From: UBA8752 sp049610565
GTDB taxonomy: Bacteria > Bacteroidota > Bacteroidia > Flavobacteriales_D > Sanyastnellaceae
Length of the DNA: 30,998 nt
Reading direction: 5' to 3'
NCBI GenBank assembly: GCA_049610565.1
Contig: JBMYZR010000028.1
Location: forward strand, 1-30,998
The notes below the pieces were generated by a model. The model searched no databases. It was not told the origin of the DNA and saw only the letters and a list, made by a program, of their open reading frames with translations. The position numbers and the translations under genes were made by a program. Positions within the stretch are counted from its first letter, which is position 1. The number at the start of each line of letters is the position of its first letter. Below are positions 17,176-24,073 of this stretch, piece after piece.

Positions 17176-17544
17176 ATGTCAAAAGGCACCAAGCCGCGCA
17201 GGATGGCAATCCGCGCAGAATGGCAACGGGACAGCGAGTCTGCCCCCGGCTTCAACAAGTACTTCATCACCATCCGTGAACTGGATGGGACAGAAAACAA
17301 AGTCCCGGCCTATGGCCGGGACATGCAGGACGCCCTGAGCCGTCTGGTCAAGACGGAACGGACGGAGAAGCTGGTGGAAACGACGGAGCGGATTCCCGAC
17401 TACGTCTACATCCTCCTCTTCCTGGGGACGCTGGGGGTCGGCGCCACGCTGAGCACGGCGGCCGACAACCCCTTGTACTTTGCGGTTGGAGCCGGCGCCC
17501 TGGTCCTTCTGATCGGGCTGTTCCTGCTCAGGGCGAAGCGCTGA
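17176..17544 (+). CDS. Small protein with two C-terminal membrane helices
   Basis: This 122-residue protein starts at the ATG at 17176 (MSKGTKPRRM); seven codons upstream are open but carry no start signal. Residues 1-70 are soluble and charged, with predicted beta character (FNKYFITIRELDGTENKVPAYG) and a helix rich in Lys/Glu (SRLVKTERTEKLVETTER). Two hydrophobic helices follow at about 76-94 and 99-118, ending in basic RAKR. No family is recognised. It is a single gene between the metallopeptidase and a convergent small gene, and shares a hairpin with the latter at its stop codon. Confidence 0.7.
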   Translation: MSKGTKPRRMAIRAEWQRDSESAPGFNKYFITIRELDGTENKVPAYGRDMQDALSRLVKTERTEKLVETTERIPDYVYILLFLGTLGVGATLSTAADNPLYFAVGAGALVLLIGLFLLRAKR

Positions 17545-17559
17545 CCGGCGTCAGTCGCT
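17537..17559. terminator. Hairpin over both stop codons of convergent genes
   Basis: AGCGCTGAC and GTCAG-t-CGCT form a 9-bp stem with one bulged T and a CGGC loop. It includes the TGA of the plus gene and the stop codon of the minus gene. It resembles the hairpin at 7241-7265 and lacks a T tract. Confidence 0.4.
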
Positions 17560-17916
17560 GAGGCCGCTCGAGCCGGTGGCCGGGGTGATCCACTCGACGT
17601 AGATCAACACGGCGTTCGCCGGCAACGCGCTCCGGACCTTCATGAAGCCCTGAACGGACTGTTGTTCCGTGGCGTAGGCCTGGCGGATGTCGAGCGTCTT
17701 CACGACTCCGGGGGCCACGCGCACTTCGAACATCGCCTTGAATCCGTACCGATTCTGGTCGTGACCGCGGTCATAGACCGGAACGGGAAGGGTGTTGGCG
17801 TATCCGTTGTCGAAGGACGTCAGGGCGTGACGCTCAGCGGTTGCGGGGGTCTGGGCCTGGATCATGGAGGCCGTGCCCAAGGCAGCGGCAAGCATCAAAG
17901 TGCGGAAGGAGAGCAT
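17551..17916 (-). CDS. Small secreted or periplasmic protein of unknown function
   Basis: This 121-residue protein starts at the ATG at 17916 (MLSFRTLMLAAALG); seven codons upstream are also open with an ATG, but the shorter form gives a normal signal peptide, cut near IQAQ (residue 22). The mature part has about 100 residues with no Cys, a likely beta-sandwich pattern (YGFKAMFEVRVAPGVVKTLD and VLIYVEWITP) and a Ser/Gly tail. No family is recognised. It faces away from yebC, with 89 bases between the starts. Confidence 0.65.
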   Translation of the reverse strand: MLSFRTLMLAAALGTASMIQAQTPATAERHALTSFDNGYANTLPVPVYDRGHDQNRYGFKAMFEVRVAPGVVKTLDIRQAYATEQQSVQGFMKVRSALPANAVLIYVEWITPATGSSGLSD

Positions 17917-17992
17917 GGGTGTGTTGGAATTTCCCACCCTTACGTCCGGAAATCCGGAAAGGTTACACCCCGCCTTCGCGGAGGCACTCCGT

Positions 17993-18000
17993 TATCTTTG
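17993..18000 (+). promoter_or_regulatory. -7 promoter element TATCTTTG of yebC
   Basis: An exact TAnnTTTG match, identical to the tRNA-Pro element, ends 5 bases before the ATG at 18006. Transcription from it would begin at or next to the start codon, giving a leaderless or nearly leaderless mRNA. Confidence 0.6.
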
Positions 18001-18005
18001 GAAAC

Positions 18006-18737
18006 ATGGGAAGAGCCTTTGAATTCCGGAAGGAGCGCAAGATGAAGCGGTGGGCAGCGATGTCGAAGACCTTCGCCCGCCTCAACAAGGACATCATCCT
18101 CTCGATCAAGGAGGGAGGCGGCATCGCCGATCCGGACCTGAATGCCCGGTTGCGGGCCGTCATCCAGAACTGCCGGGCGGCCAACATGCCCAAGGACAAC
18201 ATCGAGCGGGCCATCAAGAAGGCCACCGACAAGGATGCGGCCGATTTGAAGCAGGTCACGTTCGAAGGCTACGGTCCCCATGGCATTGCCGTGTTTGTGG
18301 AAACGGCCACGGACAACAACAACCGGACTGTTGCCAATGTCCGGAGCTACTTCAACAAGTGCAACGGCAATCTGGGCACCACGGGCAGTGTGGAGTTCAT
18401 GTTCACCCACGTGTGCCACTTCAAGGTCCCGGCCGAGGGGCAGGACGCCGAGGAGCTGGAGCTCGAATTGATTGACTATGGCGCCGAGGACATCGGGGTA
18501 GAGGAGGAGGCCATCCTCATCTACGGGCCGTTCGAGAGCTATGGCGCCTTGCAGAAAAAGCTTGAGGACGACGGCATCGAAATTCTGGAATCCGGCTTTG
18601 ACCGAATCCCCACCGACACCAAGGAGTTGGATCAGGAAGCTACCGCAGAGGTCGAGAAGCTCATCGAGAAACTCGAAGAGGACGACGACGTGCAGAACGT
18701 GTTCCACACGATGTCCTCCAGCACGGAGGAAGACTGA
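18006..18737 (+). CDS. yebC: YebC/TACO1 family protein
   Basis: This 243-residue protein starts at the ATG at 18006 with MGRAFEFRKERKMKRWAAMS, the Bacteroidota form of the YebC N-terminus. The frame is open further upstream, but that part is not protein-like. Family blocks are present: KDIILSIKEGG, NMPKDNIERAIKKA, VTFEGYGPHGIAVFVE, ATDNNNRTVANVRS, and the C-terminal ELDQEATAEVEKLIEKLEEDDDVQNVFH. YebC proteins are cytoplasmic; they were long annotated as transcription regulators, and more recent work links them (and mitochondrial TACO1) to translation of difficult stretches such as proline runs (known from the family, from memory). It sits alone, with a strong promoter element and a convergent neighbour 9 bases downstream. 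Confidence 0.95.
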   Translation: MGRAFEFRKERKMKRWAAMSKTFARLNKDIILSIKEGGGIADPDLNARLRAVIQNCRAANMPKDNIERAIKKATDKDAADLKQVTFEGYGPHGIAVFVETATDNNNRTVANVRSYFNKCNGNLGTTGSVEFMFTHVCHFKVPAEGQDAEELELELIDYGAEDIGVEEEAILIYGPFESYGALQKKLEDDGIEILESGFDRIPTDTKELDQEATAEVEKLIEKLEEDDDVQNVFHTMSSSTEED

Positions 18738-18746
18738 TCCCGGCGC

Positions 18747-19202
18747 TTATTCGCAGACTTCACCGAACTCCACCAGGAGTTGGAGGAGGTCATTGGTGCC
18801 CACGACACCATCCGGCACAATGTCCGCCAGACAGCTTTGGTCGATGGCGAACACACAGCTGCCATTGTCGACGTCAGCGTTGAGGTCGAAGTTGAAGGCT
18901 TGGGGATAGGTGCAACCACAGCTGGCCGGGTGGTCGAGGATTTCGAATTCCACCATCGCCGTTTGGCCGCCCTCATCGGAGGCCTCGAACGAATAGCTGC
19001 CTGCAGCCATGGCCGTGAGGTCAAAGGCCGTGTCATAGGTCACGGCGCCAATGGCCCCGGAGGCGGACAATTCTGCCAATCCCGTGGCACTGCCGGAGCA
19101 TCGCGTGGAGTAGGCGGTCACATCAATGGAGAGCTGAGCGTGTGCTGCTGAAGCGCACATCAAGGCAGCCAGGAAAAAGGTCGTGCGGAGCATGGTCAAC
19201 AT
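18747..19202 (-). CDS. Small secreted protein: Ig-like domain, one Cys-rich repeat, half dockerin-like tail
   Basis: This 151-residue protein has a signal peptide (residues 1-23, ending AHAQ). Residues about 24-90 resemble a short Ig-like/SprB-like repeat (SIDVTAYSTRCSGSATGLAE). Then comes one Cys-rich unit (CTYPQAFNFDLNADVDNGSC), a diverged member of the CNYDPxATxDDGSC repeat. The last 28 residues begin CLADIVPDGVVGTNDLLQLL and end FGEVCE. They match one half of the 57-residue dockerin-like tail of the larger proteins, with Cys at both ends. It looks like the smallest version of the large proteins encoded on the other side (19382). The role is unknown; it is probably exported and held at the surface. 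Confidence 0.75.
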   Translation of the reverse strand: MLTMLRTTFFLAALMCASAAHAQLSIDVTAYSTRCSGSATGLAELSASGAIGAVTYDTAFDLTAMAAGSYSFEASDEGGQTAMVEFEILDHPASCGCTYPQAFNFDLNADVDNGSCVFAIDQSCLADIVPDGVVGTNDLLQLLVEFGEVCE

Positions 19203-19212
19203 TTGGTGGATT

Positions 19213-19219
19213 CAAGGTA
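19213..19219 (-). promoter_or_regulatory. -7-like element TACCTTG
   Basis: On the minus strand TACCTTG ends 10 bases before the ATG at 19202. The same heptamer precedes the starts at 8284 and 14131. Confidence 0.4.
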
Positions 19220-19357
19220 GTGTGAACATTCAAGCCGACGTCATCGGAGCCTTGAACGCGCCATGTAAAAGATATAACAAATACCGCAGACGATTATGCA
19301 TGCGTGCAATGCTGATTGACTCGGTTCAAAAAAAAAGCAAAAGTGTCACGAGATGGT

Positions 19358-19365
19358 TAGCTTGG
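19358..19365 (+). promoter_or_regulatory. -7-like element TAGCTTGG, with upstream A tract
   Basis: TAGCTTGG lies 16 bases before the ATG at 19382. An uninterrupted run of nine A (19328-19336) sits about 20 bases upstream of it, where an upstream promoter element could be. The intergenic stretch 19203-19381 is clearly richer in AT than its surroundings and must serve two divergent genes. Confidence 0.4.
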
Positions 19366-19381
19366 TTCGACCACAACTGTC

Positions 19382-22300
19382 ATGCGATTCCTCTGTCTAC
19401 TCGGGCTTGCCAGCCTTCATTTTGTCGTCCATTCCCAGACCGCCCCGGTGGTGAACACCCGAACTGCATCCGGGTACCCCTCCATTCAGCAGGCAGTTGA
19501 CGCCGCCGAAGAGGGGGACACCCTCACCTTGGCCTCCGTCACCTTCGAAGAGCGGGTCGTCATTGATAAGGCTGTCGCCCTCCTCGGACAATCCGGCGGG
19601 GGAACGGTTCTCGACATCCGCAACCGCCCGTCCTATGGCATCCACCTTGTGTCGGGCGGCTCGACGCTCGAGAACCTCACGGTGATTTCCTCGTCTACCC
19701 ATGTGGGCTATGCCATCCACAGTGAACCGGGCATTTCAGGCCTCACTCTGCGGAACATCGCGGTCCTCAACAATGCGACATCGGGCATCGACCTCAATGG
19801 TTTGGAGCCGGAAGCGGTCAACACCATTGAATCCTGTTCCGCATTCAATTGCGGCGCGGGATTCGGTCTGGCGTTGAGCAGTTGTCAGAATGTCCAGGTG
19901 GACCACTTCAATTCCTTTGGCAATGGCAACGGGGACATTGGGATCCTGGAGAGCGCCTACACGCAGAACCGCACCGAGGACATCCGCTTTTCCGGGGAGT
20001 TGAACCTGCTCGGCGTCAATGGCGATGGCCTCGGCGCCATCGTCGTCCAGGCCGACTCCACCATCGTGAATCCCGGCGTGGGGCTGCAGTTCGACATCGA
20101 CATGCAGAGCAACTTCATCCACAAGCTCACGGCCATGACGGAGTACGATGGTGCACCGCTGGGCTTTCTGTTGTGCACGACAGAAAATGTGGCGGCCTTG
20201 ACGGAGGCGCTGTCCAGCATTCCGGGGGTCACGGGCCTCGTCGCCCGGAACATCGCCTCGGGTGCATTGGAGGTGTGGCCCGGCATGTTGCTTCAGGACG
20301 CCATTGAGATGGCCGAGGTGGGGGAGGCCATTCAGGTGCTTCAGCCAGGCGACTACGACACGGAGATGATCACGGTGGACCGGCCGTTGACCATCCTGGG
20401 CCCCAATGCGGGGCTCGATGCCACCGACCCCGCACGGATCGAGGAGGCCCGCTTTCTCGGGGGCATGACCCTCGCTGCATCCAACGTGACGGTCGACGGC
20501 ATCCGCCTGCAGTCCGTTGGGTACGATGGCGATGGGTTGACGCTGAGCGCCGGGGCAACGGACATCACGGTGCGGAACACCGTCATTCGGGGCAGTTTCG
20601 ATGTCACAGGCGACATGGGACAAGCGGGAACCCGGAATCATGGCGAGGTGAGTTTCGAGCGGTGCTCTTGGCGGAATTGGCCGGTGGGCATTGCCCTTGA
20701 ACAGGGCGCGCTGTCGGTTGCCCACTCCACGGTGTCCGACAACGGAGAGGGAGTCCGGTTCGCTTCCAATGGAACAGGGACAACCCGCTTGGAGGCCGGG
20801 AACCTCATCATGGTCAATGCGGGCGTGGATGCGTTCGCCATCGAGTCTGCTCATCCTGGCGACAGCCTGATCGTCACGGAAACGGCGGGCACCTTGCATC
20901 GACACGCCTTCCGTTTCGACGAGGACATCGACCACCGCATCGAGGGCAATGTCTTCGTGGAGTCTGAGGACCAGGTGGTGGGGCTCTCCAACGGCCAGCG
21001 CATTCCGCTGTGCGAGCAAAACGAGTTCTTCCTGCCCCCGATCAACATCGAGGGCTGCATGGATCCGCTTGCGCCGAACTACGAAGCCTGCGCGACACTC
21101 GACCCGGGCGTGTGCAACTATGGAGGGTGCACGGACCCGGGTGCCTGCAACTTCGACGGGGAGGCCACCTTGGACAATGGCAGTTGCGAATACCAGACCT
21201 GCGCGGGATGCCTGAATGCGGAGGCCTGCAACTACGACCCCGAGGCCACGGCAGAGGGAAGCTGTGATTTCGAAAGCTGCCGGGGGTGCACCGATCCGGC
21301 CGCGCTGAACTACGATCCCGGGGCGACCATCGACGATGGGTCATGCCGCATTGCGGGATGCATGAACCCTGAGGCGGACAATTACAACCCGGACGCCACC
21401 TTCGACAATGGGGTCTGCTTCTTCTTCGGGTGCACGGACCCCACCGCCTGCAACTTCGACGCCCAGGCCAACCTCGATGTCGGCACCTGCGACTTCGACA
21501 GTTGCGCCGGTTGCACGGCCGTCCGGGCCTGCAATTATGACCCGACAGCCTCGGTGGATGATGGCAGTTGCGACTACGTGTCCTGTCGGGGGTGCACCAA
21601 TCCGGATGCCGTCAACTACAATCCGGACGCCACCCTCGATGACGGATCCTGCAGGATTCTCGGGTGCACGGATGCGGCCGCAGTGAACTACGACGCCGAG
21701 GCCACCACGAACGACGGGTCCTGTGAGTTCGCCGGGTGCACGGACAGCGGAGCCTGCAACTTCGATGCGGCCGCCGATGTGGACGACGGCAGTTGTGACT
21801 ACACGGCGTGCGCAGGATGCGCCGTCGCCGGATTCTGCAACTACGACCCGACCGCCACCGTGCACGATGGCTCGCTGTGCGACTACCTGAGCTGTTGCGG
21901 AGATCCTGCGGCGACCAACTACGACCCGGCCATCTTCCCTCAATTGACCTTCGGTTGTGTCTATGGCCAGGCGGCCGGACAAGCCTCCTTCATGACGTGC
22001 ACCTTGCCGTTCGCCTGCAACTTCGGTGCGGCGGGCGACTGCGAATTTGACAGCTGTGCCGGGTGCACGGAACCAGCGGCCTGCAACTATGACCCCACGG
22101 CCACGCTGTCGACCACCACCTGTACCGGACCGGCCGATCTCTATGGCGTCGATTACGTGGACTGCGCAGGCAGTTGTCTCAACGACGTCAATGGAAATGG
22201 GGTCTGCGACGAGGAGGAGACCACCGGGTGCACCGACAGCGGAGCCTGCAACTACAGCGCATCCGCGACGCTGGACGACGGCGGGTGCGAGTTTGTCAGC

Positions 22301-23911
22301 TGTGCCGGATGCACGGACAACGCGGCCTGCAATTTCGAGGCAGGAACCCTCCTCAACGATGGCAGTTGCGAATACGAGAGCTGCGCCGGCTGTTTGGATG
22401 CTACAGCGTGCAACTACGACGGAGCGGCCACCGTGTCCGGATCCTGTGTGTACCCCGTTGACCTGTTCGGTGTGAATCACGTGGACTGCCAGGGGGACTG
22501 TCTTCAGGACGCGGATGGCGATGGCATTTGTGACGAAGCCGAAGTCCCCGGCTGCACGAACCTCGCGGCGTGCAACTACTCCTCGGAGGCCACCGAGAAC
22601 AACGGAAGCTGCGACTTCAGCAGCTGCTACGGGTGTACGGATGCGACGGCCTGCAACTACGACCCGAGCGTGACCGAATTGGACGACTCCTGCGACTACA
22701 TCACCTGCGCCGGCTGCACGGATCCGGACGCCTGCGACTTCGATGCCGAGGCCACCATCTCCCTCGTCTGCACCTACCCGGCGGACAGCGAGCTGGACTG
22801 CGCGGGCAATTGCCTGGTGGATGCGGACAGCGATGGAGTCTGTGATGTGCTGGAGGTCAGCGGCTGCACGGAGGTGACCGCCTGCAATTTCAACGTGGAG
22901 GCCACCGACGATGACGGGTCCTGCGAATTCCTGACCTGCGCAGGGTGCACGAATCCCGGGGCCTGCAACTTCATGGCGGCGGCCACGCTCAACGATGGAA
23001 GCTGCGATTACAGCGAGTGCCAGGGCTGCACCGACGCCAATGCCTGCAACTACGCCATCGACGCCACGGCCGAGGACGGAAGCTGCATTTATCCCCTGGA
23101 CATCTGGAATGACCCTGCGCTGGATTGCGGAGGCTTCTGCCTCAGCGACACGGATGGGGATGGAACCTGCGACCTCGACGAGATCCGCGGTTGCATGGAG
23201 CCCGGAGCGTGCAACTACGACCCCCTGGCGGAATTCGACGATGAATCCTGTGAGTACCAGAGCTGTGCGGGGTGCACCCTCGAGGACGCTTGCAACTACA
23301 ACGCACTCGCCACCCTCGATGACGGGAGTTGTTCGACCCCGGTGTCCCTCTACGGATCCGACGCCTACGATTGCTTGGGCACGTGCCTCGAGGATGCGGA
23401 CGGGGACGGCGTCTGTGACGCGTTCGAAGTGGTCGGATGCCAGGATGAATTGGCGTGCAATTATGACCCGGCCGCCACGGATGCCGCTGAGTGTCAGTAT
23501 CCAACGGAGTACTACGATTGCGACAACGTCTGCCTGAACGATGCGGATGGCGATGGGGTGTGTGATGAATTGGAGGTGGTCGGTTGTTCCGACCCGACGG
23601 CGTGCAACTACGAGCCGGCCGCCACGGACCCAGGCTTGTGTGAGTACCCGGCGTTCGATTACGTGGATTGCGATGGGATTTGCCTGGAGGATTCCGATGG
23701 CGATGGCATCTGTGACCCCGTCGATGAAGGCGACCCTTGTCTGGGTGACCTCAATGATGACGGGCTGCGCAGTGCATCCGACGTGTTGATCCTGCTGACG
23801 GGGTATGGGTGTTTGTCCGATTGTGGCGAGCTCGACCTGAATGGCGACGGCAAGGTGACCGCAGCCGACATCTTGTCCATGTTGACCGTGTTTGGCAGCT
23901 ACTGCCCCTGA
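19382..23911 (+). CDS. Giant secreted beta-helix protein with about 27 Cys-rich repeats and dockerin-like tail
   Basis: This 1509-residue protein has a short signal peptide (residues 1-19, ending VHSQ). Residues about 25-555 form a right-handed parallel beta-helix of the pectin-lyase type: YPSIQQAVDAAEEGDTLTLA, repeated IxNLTVxxS/GLTLRNIAV rungs, and a second IQxAIxMAxxGxxIxV start near 300. Residues 558-1452 hold about 27 units of CTDPxACNYDPxATxDDGSC. From about residue 920 these fall into groups that end with a linker DCxGxCLxDxDGDGxCDxxE, a thrombospondin type 3-like Ca-binding loop. Residues 1453-1509 are the dockerin-like tail. Each repeat carries several Cys, so the region should be a disulfide- and Ca-stabilised rod. 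It is probably a surface adhesin or sugar-binding protein. There is no T9SS type A domain. A paralogue follows 162 bases downstream. Confidence 0.88.
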   Translation: MRFLCLLGLASLHFVVHSQTAPVVNTRTASGYPSIQQAVDAAEEGDTLTLASVTFEERVVIDKAVALLGQSGGGTVLDIRNRPSYGIHLVSGGSTLENLTVISSSTHVGYAIHSEPGISGLTLRNIAVLNNATSGIDLNGLEPEAVNTIESCSAFNCGAGFGLALSSCQNVQVDHFNSFGNGNGDIGILESAYTQNRTEDIRFSGELNLLGVNGDGLGAIVVQADSTIVNPGVGLQFDIDMQSNFIHKLTAMTEYDGAPLGFLLCTTENVAALTEALSSIPGVTGLVARNIASGALEVWPGMLLQDAIEMAEVGEAIQVLQPGDYDTEMITVDRPLTILGPNAGLDATDPARIEEARFLGGMTLAASNVTVDGIRLQSVGYDGDGLTLSAGATDITVRNTVIRGSFDVTGDMGQAGTRNHGEVSFERCSWRNWPVGIALEQGALSVAHSTVSDNGEGVRFASNGTGTTRLEAGNLIMVNAGVDAFAIESAHPGDSLIVTETAGTLHRHAFRFDEDIDHRIEGNVFVESEDQVVGLSNGQRIPLCEQNEFFLPPINIEGCMDPLAPNYEACATLDPGVCNYGGCTDPGACNFDGEATLDNGSCEYQTCAGCLNAEACNYDPEATAEGSCDFESCRGCTDPAALNYDPGATIDDGSCRIAGCMNPEADNYNPDATFDNGVCFFFGCTDPTACNFDAQANLDVGTCDFDSCAGCTAVRACNYDPTASVDDGSCDYVSCRGCTNPDAVNYNPDATLDDGSCRILGCTDAAAVNYDAEATTNDGSCEFAGCTDSGACNFDAAADVDDGSCDYTACAGCAVAGFCNYDPTATVHDGSLCDYLSCCGDPAATNYDPAIFPQLTFGCVYGQAAGQASFMTCTLPFACNFGAAGDCEFDSCAGCTEPAACNYDPTATLSTTTCTGPADLYGVDYVDCAGSCLNDVNGNGVCDEEETTGCTDSGACNYSASATLDDGGCEFVSCAGCTDNAACNFEAGTLLNDGSCEYESCAGCLDATACNYDGAATVSGSCVYPVDLFGVNHVDCQGDCLQDADGDGICDEAEVPGCTNLAACNYSSEATENNGSCDFSSCYGCTDATACNYDPSVTELDDSCDYITCAGCTDPDACDFDAEATISLVCTYPADSELDCAGNCLVDADSDGVCDVLEVSGCTEVTACNFNVEATDDDGSCEFLTCAGCTNPGACNFMAAATLNDGSCDYSECQGCTDANACNYAIDATAEDGSCIYPLDIWNDPALDCGGFCLSDTDGDGTCDLDEIRGCMEPGACNYDPLAEFDDESCEYQSCAGCTLEDACNYNALATLDDGSCSTPVSLYGSDAYDCLGTCLEDADGDGVCDAFEVVGCQDELACNYDPAATDAAECQYPTEYYDCDNVCLNDADGDGVCDELEVVGCSDPTACNYEPAATDPGLCEYPAFDYVDCDGICLEDSDGDGICDPVDEGDPCLGDLNDDGLRSASDVLILLTGYGCLSDCGELDLNGDGKVTAADILSMLTVFGSYCP
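21053..23737 (+). repeat. Cys-rich repeat array (about 27 units)
   Basis: Protein-level tandem units of 22-55 residues with the core CxxxxACNYDPxATxDDGSC, residues 558-1452 of the gene at 19382. Units differ widely in DNA sequence, so most of the array is old; only short stretches are identical between units. Long units carry an extra segment ending in DxDGDGxCDxxE. Confidence 0.9.
21091..21145 (+). repeat. 55-bp direct repeat, copy 2
   Basis: Identical to bases 1-55. It covers the end of the first and the beginning of the second Cys-rich unit of the gene at 19382. Confidence 0.95.
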
Positions 23912-23941
23912 GGCGTTTGCCCCACATCCTCCACACTTGAG

Positions 23942-23967
23942 AAATGGCCGCAGCTGCGGTCATTTTT
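23942..23967 (+). terminator. Intrinsic terminator after the first giant gene
   Basis: AAATGGCCGC and GCGGTCATTT form a 10-bp stem (one G-T) with an AGCT loop, followed by T residues. It separates the two paralogous genes, so the second should have its own promoter. Confidence 0.8.
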
Positions 23968-24047
23968 CGTTGTAACCGTTTCGGCTGGTTGTCGTAGACC
24001 CTGCACGTTGGTCTCCTCTCACTTCTGATGAAGAGGGTCTAAATGTG

Positions 24048-24055
24048 TATATTTA
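24048..24055 (+). promoter_or_regulatory. -7-like element TATATTTA in an AT-rich leader
   Basis: TATATTTA lies 18 bases before the ATG at 24074, one base from TAnnTTTG. It is inside an imperfect inverted repeat (GTCTAAAT at 24037-24044 and ATTTATAGAC at 24051-24060) that could be an operator or a small hairpin. Confidence 0.35.
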
Positions 24056-24073
24056 TAGACGAATAGCCTAAAA

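Noticed and set aside
17841..18005. Upstream extension of yebC
   Set aside because: The family N-terminus begins at the ATG at 18006 and a TATCTTTG promoter element lies between; the extension overlaps the divergent small gene.
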